NCBI GenBank assembly: GCA_029975965.1
Contig: JARKOV010000015.1
Location: 1-64,000 of the forward strand
Length of the DNA stretch: 64,000 nucleotides
DNA from: Anaerolinea sp.
Lineage (GTDB): Bacteria; Chloroflexota; Anaerolineae; Anaerolineales; Anaerolineaceae
Direction: 5' to 3'
The position numbers and the translations under genes were made by a program. Under the pieces are notes generated by a model. The model had not been told where the DNA came from and did not search any database. It saw only the letters and a list, made by a program, of their open reading frames with translations. Shown in pieces: positions 1 to 7,947 of the stretch (position 1 is its first letter; each line of letters begins with the position of its first letter).

Positions 1-832
1 GGTTGAGGAAAACGGAGGCGATCATCGGCTGCTCTTCGCTCACCACAGCTTCGCGCTGGACGATGGACGCCAGCGTCACCGCCTGGGCCAGACTCAGGCC
101 CTGGTTAGCGAGCGCCTGGATAAGCTCGTCGCTTACAGCCTGGTCAAAAGCCAGGGCGAACACAGCCACAAGGTCATCCGCTGTCGCATTCCGGTTGAAT
201 TCGTACGCGCCGGGGTATAAATATCCTTCCAACCCCATGCCAGCTTCCCAGCCTGGCGGAAGGACATAGTCGGGCGGTGAACTGACCGTGCGCAGGAACA
301 CCTCCGCTCGAATCGACAGGCCGGAGGTCGGCAACGCCGCCGCAATCTCCTCCGCTCGCCAGCCGGGTAATATGATGAACTTGACCGTCTCAGGGGTGGC
401 GTCCTGCAGCTCGAGCGCGATCTGTTGGGGGGTCATCGCCGGGCTGAGGGTGTACTCTCCGGCTTGAATGCTGGTGTCCAGCCCGGTATACACCAGGTAA
501 GTGCGAAAGAGCCCCCCATTGACTACCAGTCCACTCTCTTCCAGGCGCGCCGACACCGAATTGGCCGTCTCACCCAACCGAACCGTGAATTTCACTGGCG
601 AGCCGGCGGGATCGACTGCTTTTTTCAGGCTTTCACGGTTGAGCAGCAACTCAACCGCCGATGTGATCTTTTGAGCGGAGCTCAAATTAGCGCTGGGGGG
701 ACCAAAGGTGTCTTCTACCATTTGCGGGATGATGAAATAACCCCCGAATCCAAGCAAGGCCGCCATGCAGCCTACCGAAAGGATCACCAGGATGCTGACT
801 TCCAGGCAAGTAAAGCGTTGTTTACGTTTCAT
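1..832 (-). CDS. mltG: Endolytic transglycosylase MltG (partial, C-terminus beyond the window)
   Basis: MltG-type lytic transglycosylases cut nascent peptidoglycan glycan strands at the outer face of the membrane and set strand length. Reading the minus strand from the ATG at 832 gives a short basic N-terminus, one membrane segment (about residues 10-38), a LysM-like/YceG region, then the family motifs LEGYLYPGAYEF and LASIVQREA, the latter holding the catalytic glutamate, and FLN at the edge. About 277 codons are present, so roughly the last quarter is missing. The start overlaps the ruvX stop (ATGA), which supports translational coupling and this start. ruvX next to mltG is a common bacterial arrangement. 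Confidence 0.93.
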   Translation of the reverse strand, partial: MKRKQRFTCLEVSILVILSVGCMAALLGFGGYFIIPQMVEDTFGPPSANLSSAQKITSAVELLLNRESLKKAVDPAGSPVKFTVRLGETANSVSARLEESGLVVNGGLFRTYLVYTGLDTSIQAGEYTLSPAMTPQQIALELQDATPETVKFIILPGWRAEEIAAALPTSGLSIRAEVFLRTVSSPPDYVLPPGWEAGMGLEGYLYPGAYEFNRNATADDLVAVFALAFDQAVSDELIQALANQGLSLAQAVTLASIVQREAVVSEEQPMIASVFLN

Positions 833-1254
833 GCGTCTCGATGAGCTTCAAGATAGCTTTGCAAGATAATGGTCGCAGCAATTTGATCCAGGTGCCCGCC
901 CCGCTGGCTTTTCCTGGCACCCATCGCCATCCGTGAAGCCTGGGCTTCGCGTGTACTGCCACTCTCATCCCAAAGCTCGACCGGCAGGACGGTTTGCTGG
1001 CGGATCGCCTCCGCCAGGCGGGCGGCTTTTCGTCCCTGCGGAGATGGCTTGCCATCCAGGTCGAGCGCCTGACCCACGACAATTTTCACCGCGCCCTGGT
1101 CTGCCGCGATCTGAGCGATGGAAGCCGCATCGATCCCCCGCGCCACGTGCTCGAGCACCGCCAGCGGGCTGGCGATCGTTCCGGTCGGGTCTGAAACAGC
1201 CAGGCCGATCCGCCTGTCGCCGGGGTCTACCGCAAGGATGCGCCCTCGCTCCAT
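829..1254 (-). CDS. ruvX: RuvX/YqgF RNase H-fold nuclease (putative Holliday junction resolvase / pre-16S rRNA nuclease)
   Basis: A 141-residue YqgF-family protein, the usual length. It begins MERGRILAVDPGDRRIGLAVSD, with the RNase H-fold aspartate in AVDPG and the GLAVSD strand; later VGQALDLDGKPSPQ and the DESGSTREA segment match the family (the usual DER is DES here). Known members mature the 5' end of 16S rRNA and may cut branched DNA. I chose the ATG at 1254 because it overlaps the upstream stop by one base (TGATG); a longer open frame to 1461 lies inside the upstream gene. It sits between the baseplate-J-like gene and mltG in one operon. Confidence 0.93.
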   Translation of the reverse strand: MERGRILAVDPGDRRIGLAVSDPTGTIASPLAVLEHVARGIDAASIAQIAADQGAVKIVVGQALDLDGKPSPQGRKAARLAEAIRQQTVLPVELWDESGSTREAQASRMAMGARKSQRGGHLDQIAATIILQSYLEAHRDA

Positions 1255-2753
1255 CACTGGCTGATGACCTCGATGCGGAACGATAGGAAAGGCATTCGAA
1301 CCCACCAGGGAGGGTTGAGATGAACCTCCGGTTGCGCCGAGAGCGGCACCATCGCCCGCAATCTCCGCTCGGCTTCTTCCAGGCTGAGACCCACCAGCGC
1401 CCTGGCAGCCTGTTCGTTCGACCAGCTCGATTCCAGGCGACGGGAGACACGCATCTGCCACCGTACGACCCCTGTGTCATCCAGCTCGCCTTCTGTGGTC
1501 ATTTCGACCTTGAGCGATCCGGGTAGGGGTTGAAAACCTTCCACCCGGTTCACCTCGAGAGCGGTACGCGCGACAGCCTGGAGGTCCTCTTCTGCCACAT
1601 ACCAGGCTGTGTATTCCACCCGCTGGCTGATCCGGGCAAAATCGGCCGGCTGTCCGTCGGACGGCTCACGCGTTTGAGCGAGCACCTCGCTGATCACCAG
1701 GCTTCCCGGTATCAACCGCTGATCCGGGGCAAGCTGCCGTTGGATATCTTCCAGCGCGTTGGCGCGGAGATTCTCTTTCAAGCGGGTCTCAATGACCAGG
1801 TAATCCTCCGGCGACGGAGCCGGGCTGATCCGCTCGCCGCCACCGCTCAGGGCCTGCGGATTGGAGACCAGAACTTCCAGCCCGATGGGTCCCTCCATTG
1901 CCTGGATGGTATTGGCTTCAACATTTCCCTGTGATCCAGGCAATTCTGCCCGAACCGGCGCCGAGACGGTTTTACCTGCCCCTGCCGCCAACGTCACCTC
2001 GCGAGTCGTCCGGAAACGGACCACATTCGCACCGGCGGTTTGCACAACGCTGCCGGTAGGGATAGTGATCTCTTGCTCACCCAGGTTGGTGAACAGCACT
2101 TCGCCCTCAGCTTGCCGATCCGGAATGCCAATCGTCCCGCTGCTGTTAATTTGCTCGCTGCCCTCCACCACAACACTGATTGGGAAGGCGGGCATCCCAC
2201 CCGATGGGTTTACCTCCCGGATTTGCGGGCTGGCCCAACCCTCCAGAGATAGGGTTTGATCTTGCCTTTCAGGGCTGAGCACCACCTGGGCGGAAGGCAA
2301 GAAGAACATCATCAATGCCAGCACAGCCAAAACCCCAGCCGCAAATGCAAAAATGCGTGCCCAGCTACTCTCAAGCACTTCGGGGTGAACCGTCGCCCGT
2401 TGCGCTCTCAGGCTATCTCGATCGACTCGGGGGCGGAAATTGCGCCAGTTGAGCCGGCGTTTCCCTCGTGGGCGGCGCCAGCTCCCGCGCTGCGCCTGGA
2501 GCGTGGTCGAAAAAGTTGGAATTCCCTGCTCGTATGCGTTCGAGCGCACCTCGTTGTCGGCGGTCACAATCCCAAGCTGGGCGCCCAACGACTGGGCATG
2601 GCGCTGAAGCAGAAACAGGTCCACCTGCCGCTCTAAGACGCGCCCGCGACGTGGCCAGACGAGCAAAATGCGCGGCGATTTGCTCCACGAAAGCTTGTCG
2701 CGCACAGAGATCAAGTCGTCATGGTTTTCCAGTTGGATGATGTGCGTTTTCAT
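1254..2753 (-). CDS. Baseplate J/gp47-like single-pass membrane protein
   Basis: 499 residues. The N-terminal 110 residues form an alpha/beta, NTP-binding-like region (RILLVWPRRGRVLERQVDL), followed by a basic stretch, one membrane helix (about residues 132-152) and a large extracytoplasmic part. The segment about 205-300 (TIGIPDRQAEGEVLFTN ... VPAG-like turns ... GSQGNVEANTI) resembles the baseplate J/gp47 beta fold that anaerobic Chloroflexota carry next to ruvX and mltG. No other phage gene is nearby, so this is a cellular envelope protein. Its function is unknown; a cell-wall role is inferred from the mltG linkage. A TATAAT box ends 13 nt before the ATG. Confidence 0.75.
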   Translation of the reverse strand: MKTHIIQLENHDDLISVRDKLSWSKSPRILLVWPRRGRVLERQVDLFLLQRHAQSLGAQLGIVTADNEVRSNAYEQGIPTFSTTLQAQRGSWRRPRGKRRLNWRNFRPRVDRDSLRAQRATVHPEVLESSWARIFAFAAGVLAVLALMMFFLPSAQVVLSPERQDQTLSLEGWASPQIREVNPSGGMPAFPISVVVEGSEQINSSGTIGIPDRQAEGEVLFTNLGEQEITIPTGSVVQTAGANVVRFRTTREVTLAAGAGKTVSAPVRAELPGSQGNVEANTIQAMEGPIGLEVLVSNPQALSGGGERISPAPSPEDYLVIETRLKENLRANALEDIQRQLAPDQRLIPGSLVISEVLAQTREPSDGQPADFARISQRVEYTAWYVAEEDLQAVARTALEVNRVEGFQPLPGSLKVEMTTEGELDDTGVVRWQMRVSRRLESSWSNEQAARALVGLSLEEAERRLRAMVPLSAQPEVHLNPPWWVRMPFLSFRIEVISQ

Positions 2754-2766
2754 GTGACCTGCATGA

Positions 2767-2772
2767 ATTATA
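2767..2772 (-). promoter_or_regulatory. -10 box of the baseplate-J-like/ruvX/mltG operon
   Basis: TATAAT on the minus strand. The expected start site (+7) lies about seven bases before the ATG at 2753, so the leader would be very short. No clear -35 box is visible. Confidence 0.55.
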
Positions 2773-2793
2773 CACTCGCTCCATCCCGCTTAA

Positions 2794-2822
2794 TTGACGC
2801 CATGCGATTTCGCCAATACAAT
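2794..2822 (+). promoter_or_regulatory. Sigma70-type promoter of the GHMP kinase/nucleotidyltransferase gene
   Basis: TTGACG (2794-2799), a 17-base spacer and TACAAT (2817-2822). The predicted start is near 2829. A CAGGAG ribosome-binding site precedes the ATG at 2858. It is divergent from the operon on the other strand. Confidence 0.6.
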
Positions 2823-2857
2823 TAGGCTACCAATAACTTCGCAGCCAGGAGCCCCTT

Positions 2858-4780
2858 ATGAAAATTTTCGTGCCAGGTAGAATCTGCCTCTTGGGAGAGC
2901 ATTCCGACTGGGCCGGCGGGTATCGCCGCATCAACGCGGACATTGAAAAAGGCTACGCGATCATCTGTGGCACCAACCAGGGCATCTATGCCGAGGTCGA
3001 GCCGCACCCGAACAAGCTCGTGCTCACCTCAACCGCTCCCGATGGCACGATGCTTGGCCCTTATGAGATACCCATGGAACCCCAGGCCCTCCTCCAGGAA
3101 GCGCAGAACGGCGGCTTTTGGAGTTACATCGCCGGTGTCGCTTACCAGGTATTGACCAATTACCACGTGCGCGGGCTGGTGATCAACAATTACAAGACCG
3201 ACTTACCCATCCGCAAGGGGCTCTCATCCAGCGCGGCGATCTGCGTCCTGGCTGCTCGCGCTTTCAACCGTATCTACGATCTCAAGCTGACCGTGCGTGG
3301 CGAGATGGAGCTGGCGTACATGGGTGAAATCACCACCCCTTCGCGCTGTGGGCGGATGGACCAGGGTTGCGCGTACGGTAATCGCCCCGTGCTGATGACC
3401 TTCGACGGCGACCGGCTAGATACACACGAGCTTCGCGTCGAGCACGATATGCATTTCGTCCTGGTGGACTTGCTTTCCCAGAAAGATACGATGGAAATCC
3501 TCAACCGGCTCAATCGCTGCTTCCCTTTCGCAGAGAATGAGGTTGAGCAAAACGTCCAGAAGCTGCTTGGACCGATCAATAAAGACGTCATATTCCGCGC
3601 GGTCGATGCCCTCCAGCGCTCGGATGCGCCCTCGTTGGGCAAGCTCATGGATGAAGCGCAAGCCCTCTTCGACCGATATGCCACCCCTGTCTGCCCGGAA
3701 GAGCTGACCGCCCCGGCGCTCCATCGTGTGCTCAACTACGCCCCGCTTAAGCCCCACATCTATGGCAGCAAAGGCGTCGGATCGCAAGGAGACGGCACCG
3801 CTCAGTTCCTATGCCGCACAGAAGCCGACCAGGAGGCGGTACTGCACATCCTGGAGCAGGAGCTCGGTCTGCCCGCCATGCGGTTGACCCTCAAAGCCGG
3901 CCCCAAGGTGCGCAAAGCGGTCATCCCGGCCGCTGGCTTCGGCACGCGGTTATTCCCGGCTACCAAGGCGACCAAAAAGGAGCTGTTCCCGATCATCGAC
4001 CGGGATGGCATCGCAAAACCCGCCATCCTGTTGATCGTCGAAGAAGCGCTGGATGCCGGCATCGAAGAAGTGTTCATCATCGTGCAGCGCGATGACCTGA
4101 ACGACTTCCGCAATTTCTTCAACGCGCAAATCTCCATTGAAAATTTCAACAAGCTGCCCTCCCAATTTCAAGAGTATTCCCGTCGCTTGCTGCAAATGGG
4201 ACAGCAGGTTTCATTCATCATCCAGGAAAACCAGGAAGGCTTCGGCCATGCCGTGTACACGACCCGCGAGCAGATCGGCAACGAGCCATTCTTGCTCATG
4301 CTGGGCGACCATATCTACCGCTCCAACGGCCCTGTCTCGTGCGCCCAGCAGATGATCGACTGTTATAACCAGCACGGCCTGAGCGTGGTGGGATTGAAAC
4401 GCACGCCCGAAAGCGATATCAGCAGTTTTGGGGTGGTCAATGGAGTCTGGCTCGAAGAGCAGAAGGTGATGAACATCACCGAGTTTGCGGAAAAACCGAC
4501 CATCGACTACGCGCGCTCCAACTTGCACCCACCCCGCCTGCCCGATGACGAGTACCTGACAGTTTTTGGGCAATACATCATCAAGCCAGAGGTGTTCGAC
4601 ATCCTGGAAAACAGCATTCGCAACAACCTGCGCGAGCGAGGCGAATTCCAGCTCACTTCCGCCCTCGACCGGCTGCGCCAGATGGACGGTTTCCAGGGGC
4701 TGGTGATCGACGGTCGCCGTTTCGATATCGGGATCCCGGAGCATTACCTTCAGACGCTGCAGACTTTCGCCCAGCCCTAA
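2858..4780 (+). CDS. Fusion of a galactokinase-like GHMP sugar kinase and a GalU-type nucleotidyltransferase
   Basis: 640 residues in two enzymes. Residues 1-345 are a GHMP kinase: PGRICLLGEHSDWAGG (6-21, galactokinase-like signature), GLSSSAA ATP loop (121-127), GRMDQG with the likely catalytic Asp (165-170) and GVGSQGDGTA (306-315). Residues 352-640 are a GalU/UGP-like pyrophosphorylase: PAAGFGTRLFPATKATKKELFP (357-378) with the conserved GxGTR and KE, then GHAVYTTRE, LMLGDHIY and the EFAEKP substrate segment. The pairing implies that one polypeptide phosphorylates a sugar at C1 and then makes UDP- (or dTDP-) sugar, a salvage route. The sugar is unknown: galactose, arabinose or glucuronate are all possible. 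The order is opposite to the Bacteroides fucokinase/GDP-fucose pyrophosphorylase Fkp. Its last 128 bases overlap the convergent pseudouridine synthase gene. Confidence 0.88.
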   Translation: MKIFVPGRICLLGEHSDWAGGYRRINADIEKGYAIICGTNQGIYAEVEPHPNKLVLTSTAPDGTMLGPYEIPMEPQALLQEAQNGGFWSYIAGVAYQVLTNYHVRGLVINNYKTDLPIRKGLSSSAAICVLAARAFNRIYDLKLTVRGEMELAYMGEITTPSRCGRMDQGCAYGNRPVLMTFDGDRLDTHELRVEHDMHFVLVDLLSQKDTMEILNRLNRCFPFAENEVEQNVQKLLGPINKDVIFRAVDALQRSDAPSLGKLMDEAQALFDRYATPVCPEELTAPALHRVLNYAPLKPHIYGSKGVGSQGDGTAQFLCRTEADQEAVLHILEQELGLPAMRLTLKAGPKVRKAVIPAAGFGTRLFPATKATKKELFPIIDRDGIAKPAILLIVEEALDAGIEEVFIIVQRDDLNDFRNFFNAQISIENFNKLPSQFQEYSRRLLQMGQQVSFIIQENQEGFGHAVYTTREQIGNEPFLLMLGDHIYRSNGPVSCAQQMIDCYNQHGLSVVGLKRTPESDISSFGVVNGVWLEEQKVMNITEFAEKPTIDYARSNLHPPRLPDDEYLTVFGQYIIKPEVFDILENSIRNNLRERGEFQLTSALDRLRQMDGFQGLVIDGRRFDIGIPEHYLQTLQTFAQP

Positions 4781-5351
4781 GGCGCAGCGTTTTTCGCAAG
4801 GAGTCAACTTCCGCAGGGGAAAGCTCCCGCCACTCCCCCGGTTTCAGGTCGCCCAGGTGCAAACCGCCAATGGCTACGCGCACCAAACGCAACGTCGGGT
4901 AGCCCACTGCGGCGGTCATGTGGCGAATCTGGCGCTTTTTGCCTTCCGTCAGGACGATCCGCAGCCAGGTCGTAGGGCCGTGTGGCGTGACGGGTTTGGC
5001 CCGCTCGGCGAGCTCCGGCTCCGGAACGATCAAAACCTGGCTACGGCGAGTCTTCATCCCTTTCACCTCAACCCCTCCGGCCAGCTTTACCAGCGCTTCC
5101 TCCGTCACCTGGCCCTCCACCTGTACCAGGTAGGTTTTTGGGTGGTCGTAATCGGGGTGGGTCAACCTGTGCATCAACGCGCCGTCGTCGCTGAGGAGCA
5201 GGAGCCCCTCGCTAATCATGTCCAGGCGACCAGCCGGGTAAACGCCCGGGATCGTGATAAACTCATTGAGCGTCACCTGGCCTTCTTCTCCGGTTAAAGA
5301 AGAAGCGACCCCAAATGGCTTGTAAAAAAGGATGTAGTGGAAGCTATCCAG
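4653..5351 (-). CDS. RluE/RsuA-family 23S/16S rRNA pseudouridine synthase with non-standard start
   Basis: Family core is clear: YPAGRLDMISEGLLLLSDDG with the catalytic Asp in GRLD, KTYLVQVEG, and EGKKRQIRHM near the C-terminus. These enzymes isomerise one uridine in rRNA. The first ATG/GTG/TTG in frame is the GTG at 5276, but in-frame sequence upstream encodes ILFYKPFGVASSLTGEEG, the normal N-terminal strand of the family, so translation must begin earlier. Between that and the stop at 5355-5357 only a CTG (5351) offers a start; GAGGTGA lies just before it. I annotate 5351 provisionally. The last ~40 residues are Arg/Gly/Ser-rich and read antisense to the end of the neighbouring fusion gene. 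A sequencing error or frameshift near 5350 would be an alternative. Confidence 0.8.
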   Translation of the reverse strand: MDSFHYILFYKPFGVASSLTGEEGQVTLNEFITIPGVYPAGRLDMISEGLLLLSDDGALMHRLTHPDYDHPKTYLVQVEGQVTEEALVKLAGGVEVKGMKTRRSQVLIVPEPELAERAKPVTPHGPTTWLRIVLTEGKKRQIRHMTAAVGYPTLRLVRVAIGGLHLGDLKPGEWRELSPAEVDSLRKTLRLRAGRKSAASEGNAPGSRYRNGDRRSPAPGNRPSGAAGRGRK

Positions 5352-5410
5352 GCTTCACCTCGCGTCGTCTTCGGGTGTGTCTATTTTAATCGATGCCTCA
5401 TCTAATCAGA

Positions 5411-5416
5411 TATAAT
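5411..5416 (+). promoter_or_regulatory. -10 box for the lipoprotein/exonuclease pair
   Basis: TATAAT, expected start near 5423, giving a ~40-base leader to the ATG at 5462. The -35 region is not convincing. Confidence 0.45.
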
Positions 5417-5461
5417 AGGACATGTACGATCTAGAATTTCGTCGATGCACAGTCCTGAACC

Positions 5462-6298
5462 ATGCGAAAAACTACCCTGATCCTGTTGTTGCTCTCCATC
5501 GTGGTCGCCGGTTGTAATCTCCCGGCGGCTCAAGACAGCCTGGCTACCCCGACGGTAGATCTGGTAGCCACCCAGATCGAGGAGTTGTTGGCAGAGCAAG
5601 CCACGTTAACCCTGGCTGCCCCGACATCTACCCAGCCGGCGACGGCCACTCAGCCGCCAACCCAGACGCCTGCCCCTTCCGACACACCGGTCCCTCTTCC
5701 CACGGTGACAACCAATCCGGGCGATCCGGGGCTTTCCCTGGGCGAGCCTTCCTGGCAAGATGCGCTGGACTCGACCAAGAATTTCTACCTGTTCGAAAAT
5801 GACAACACCAAGGTGGAAGCAGAGAGCGGCGCGCTCTCTCTCACCGGGCGGAACGCCAACGGCTGGCTGGGCTGGTCGCTCACCTACGCCCAGAACCCGG
5901 CCAACTTTTACCTCGAAGCCACTTTCCGCACCCGCGATTGCGCCGGTTCCGATCTCTACGGGGTGGTATTCCGCGCCAACAAAGAGAATGCGGGCTATTT
6001 CTATGGCGTAACCTGTGATGGGCGTTACAACCTCTACAAGCGAGATTTCAACAATAACACCGACAGCGAGCTGATCGGTCTCAAGTCCAATGCGGCGGTC
6101 CAAACGGGATCGAACCAGGTAAATCGCCTCGGTATCCTGGCCCTGGGCAGCAAAATCAGCCTGTATGTCAACGGTGTGCTGGTCGAAGAGACGACAGACG
6201 ACACCTACAGCTCGGGTTATTTTGGCGCGTTTGTCGCCGCCAACCAGACGGCAGGCTTCCGCGTTGACCTGGACCACGTCAAGCTGTGGAATCAGTGA
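5462..6298 (+). CDS. Secreted lipoprotein with Pro/Thr linker and concanavalin-like C-terminal domain
   Basis: 278 residues. A lipoprotein signal (LLLSIVVAGC, lipidated Cys18) is followed by a Thr/Pro/Ala-rich linker (about 48-90) and a beta-rich domain (about 95-278). In that domain FYLEATFRT, YGVVFRA, GYFYGVTCDGRYNLYK, NRLGILALGSKISLYVNGVLVEE and GYFGAFVA follow the pattern of LamG/3-keto-disaccharide-hydrolase-type jelly rolls. No catalytic residues are recognisable, so sugar or ligand binding at the cell surface is the likeliest role. The stop is 4 bases before the next ATG. Confidence 0.75.
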   Translation: MRKTTLILLLLSIVVAGCNLPAAQDSLATPTVDLVATQIEELLAEQATLTLAAPTSTQPATATQPPTQTPAPSDTPVPLPTVTTNPGDPGLSLGEPSWQDALDSTKNFYLFENDNTKVEAESGALSLTGRNANGWLGWSLTYAQNPANFYLEATFRTRDCAGSDLYGVVFRANKENAGYFYGVTCDGRYNLYKRDFNNNTDSELIGLKSNAAVQTGSNQVNRLGILALGSKISLYVNGVLVEETTDDTYSSGYFGAFVAANQTAGFRVDLDHVKLWNQ

Positions 6299-6302
6299 AC
6301 CG

Positions 6303-6884
6303 ATGAGCACCCCAGTGACATCTACCCTGCGCCAGCGCGCGATTGATACGGCGCGCGTGATCCTGGAGAAAAAACCGGTCTATCTCGACACGGAAACCAC
6401 CGGGTTGAACTCCGACGATGAGATCATCGAAATATCCATCGTGGATGACGACGGGAGCATCTTGCTCGATTCGCTGGTCAAGCCGGTGAAATCCATTCCC
6501 CTGGACGCGACACGCATCCACGGCCTGGCCGACGAAGATGTTCGATCAGCCCGCACCTGGCCGGTGGTCTGGCCGGAAGTGCGCTCGATCCTGTTCGGAC
6601 GCCTGGTGGTCATATACAACCAGGATTTCGACCTGCGCATGATGATGCAGTCCCACGCCCGCTATCGCCTGGCCTGGAAAGAGCGCCTCAGTACCTTTGA
6701 CCTGCTCAAGCTTTACGCTGAGTTCCGCGGCGATTGGGATCCCCGGCGGCGTTCCTACCGCTACCACTCGCTCGATTCGGCCCGCCGGCAATGCGAGATC
6801 GCTTTGCCCAATGCCCATCGCGCTGCGGCCGACACGCTGCTCACCCGCGCGTTGTTGCACCACATCGCGGGGGTGCCTTATTAG
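6303..6884 (+). CDS. DnaQ-like DEDD 3'-5' exonuclease
   Basis: 193 residues. Exo I motif YLDTETTGL (about 27-35), Exo II within VVIYNQDFDLRMM (Asp of NQDFD), and HRAAADTLLT as Exo III (HxAxxD) give the DEDDh metal site. Members are the proofreading subunit of DNA polymerase III and stand-alone RNA/DNA exonucleases; with no polymerase domain this one could be either. The start ATG at 6303 is 4 bases after the lipoprotein stop; an extension to 6165 would lie inside that gene. Confidence 0.88.
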   Translation: MSTPVTSTLRQRAIDTARVILEKKPVYLDTETTGLNSDDEIIEISIVDDDGSILLDSLVKPVKSIPLDATRIHGLADEDVRSARTWPVVWPEVRSILFGRLVVIYNQDFDLRMMMQSHARYRLAWKERLSTFDLLKLYAEFRGDWDPRRRSYRYHSLDSARRQCEIALPNAHRAAADTLLTRALLHHIAGVPY

Positions 6885-6997
6885 CTGATTAAATGATGAA
6901 TGACGGCGTTTAAAGACTTTCATCCGTCGCCATAATCCATTCATAACGCATCACCTGGCCCTCATCGTCTCGTTGACATCTCTTCTTAAAGGTACCC

Positions 6998-7924
6998 ATG
7001 AACAACATCCCTTCCTCCGAAATCACCCCCGAGCACATTTACCTCTCGCGCCGCAAATTCATGCGCGAAGCCCTCTTCCTGGCAGGCGGCGCGCTGGCGC
7101 TGGCTGCATGCGGTCCATTGGAAGGCGCTGTAGCCAATGTCCCACCGCTCCCTGAGATAACGCCAATGGCTGACGAGCTCAACACCTTCGAGCAGATCAC
7201 CAACTTCAACAACTTTTACGAGTTCACGGTGGACAAGGCAGAGGTGGCCACCCTGGCAGCCGGGCTGATCACCTCGCCCTGGCAGGTGGCGGTGGAGGGA
7301 CTGGTCAACAAGCCGGGCGTCTACGATATCGACAAAATCCGCCAGAGCTTCGACCAGGAAGAGCGAATCTACCGGTTGCGCTGTGTCGAAGGCTGGTCGA
7401 TGGTCATTCCCTGGAATGGTTTTCCCCTCGCCAAATTGCTCAACGAGGTGGAACCCACCTCCGACGCAAAATACGTCAAGTTCACCACCCTGTACGATCC
7501 GGGGCAAATGCCGGGGCAGAACTCGCCGTTTTATGCCTGGCCTTATGTCGAAGGGTTGCGGTTGGATGAAGCCATGAACGACCTGGCCATCCTCGCCACC
7601 GGCCTGTACGGCAAGGATCTCTTGCCGCAGAACGGCGCCCCCGTGCGGCTGGTTGTGCCGTGGAAGTACGGCTTCAAATCGATCAAATCCATCGTGAAAA
7701 TCGAGCTGGTCGCCGATGAGCCGCAAAGCCTGTGGATGAACGCCGCCCCCAACGAATATGGTTTCTACGCCAACGTCAACCCGGAGGTCGCCCACCCGCG
7801 TTGGTCGCAGGCCTCAGAGCGACGCATCGGCGAAGCGGGGCGCCGCCAGACGTTAAAGTTTAATGGATATGCTGAACAGGTGGCATACCTTTATGACGGG
7901 ATGGACCTGAGGCGAAATTATTAG
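6998..7924 (+). CDS. msrP: MsrP/YedY-type molybdoenzyme with Tat signal and lipobox
   Basis: 308 residues. Protein-methionine-sulfoxide reductase catalytic subunits bind Mo-molybdopterin and repair oxidised methionine outside the membrane. A twin-arginine motif SRRKFM (17-22), a hydrophobic stretch and LAAC (lipobox, Cys38) suggest folded export and lipid anchoring. [20 protein letters not shown] carries the molybdenum-ligand Cys; [35 protein letters not shown] and [10 protein letters not shown] are family hallmarks. No MsrQ haem partner is adjacent. Moco genes moaC and moaD-E lie 11 kb downstream. No convincing promoter is visible in the 113-base gap before it, although TTGACA occurs at 6973. 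Confidence 0.9.
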   Translation: MNNIPSSEITPEHIYLSRRKFMREALFLAGGALALAACGPLEGAVANVPPLPEITPMADELNTFEQITNFNNFYEFTVDKAEVATLAAGLITSPWQVAVEGLVNKPGVYDIDKIRQSFDQEERIYRLRCVEGWSMVIPWNGFPLAKLLNEVEPTSDAKYVKFTTLYDPGQMPGQNSPFYAWPYVEGLRLDEAMNDLAILATGLYGKDLLPQNGAPVRLVVPWKYGFKSIKSIVKIELVADEPQSLWMNAAPNEYGFYANVNPEVAHPRWSQASERRIGEAGRRQTLKFNGYAEQVAYLYDGMDLRRNY

Positions 7925-7947
7925 CCCCAGACGGTCAGGGATACCCC

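Noticed and set aside
1254..2753. Prophage or contractile-injection locus suggested by the baseplate-J-like gene
   Set aside because: No tail, sheath, capsid or lysis genes nearby; the protein is membrane-anchored and linked to ruvX and mltG.
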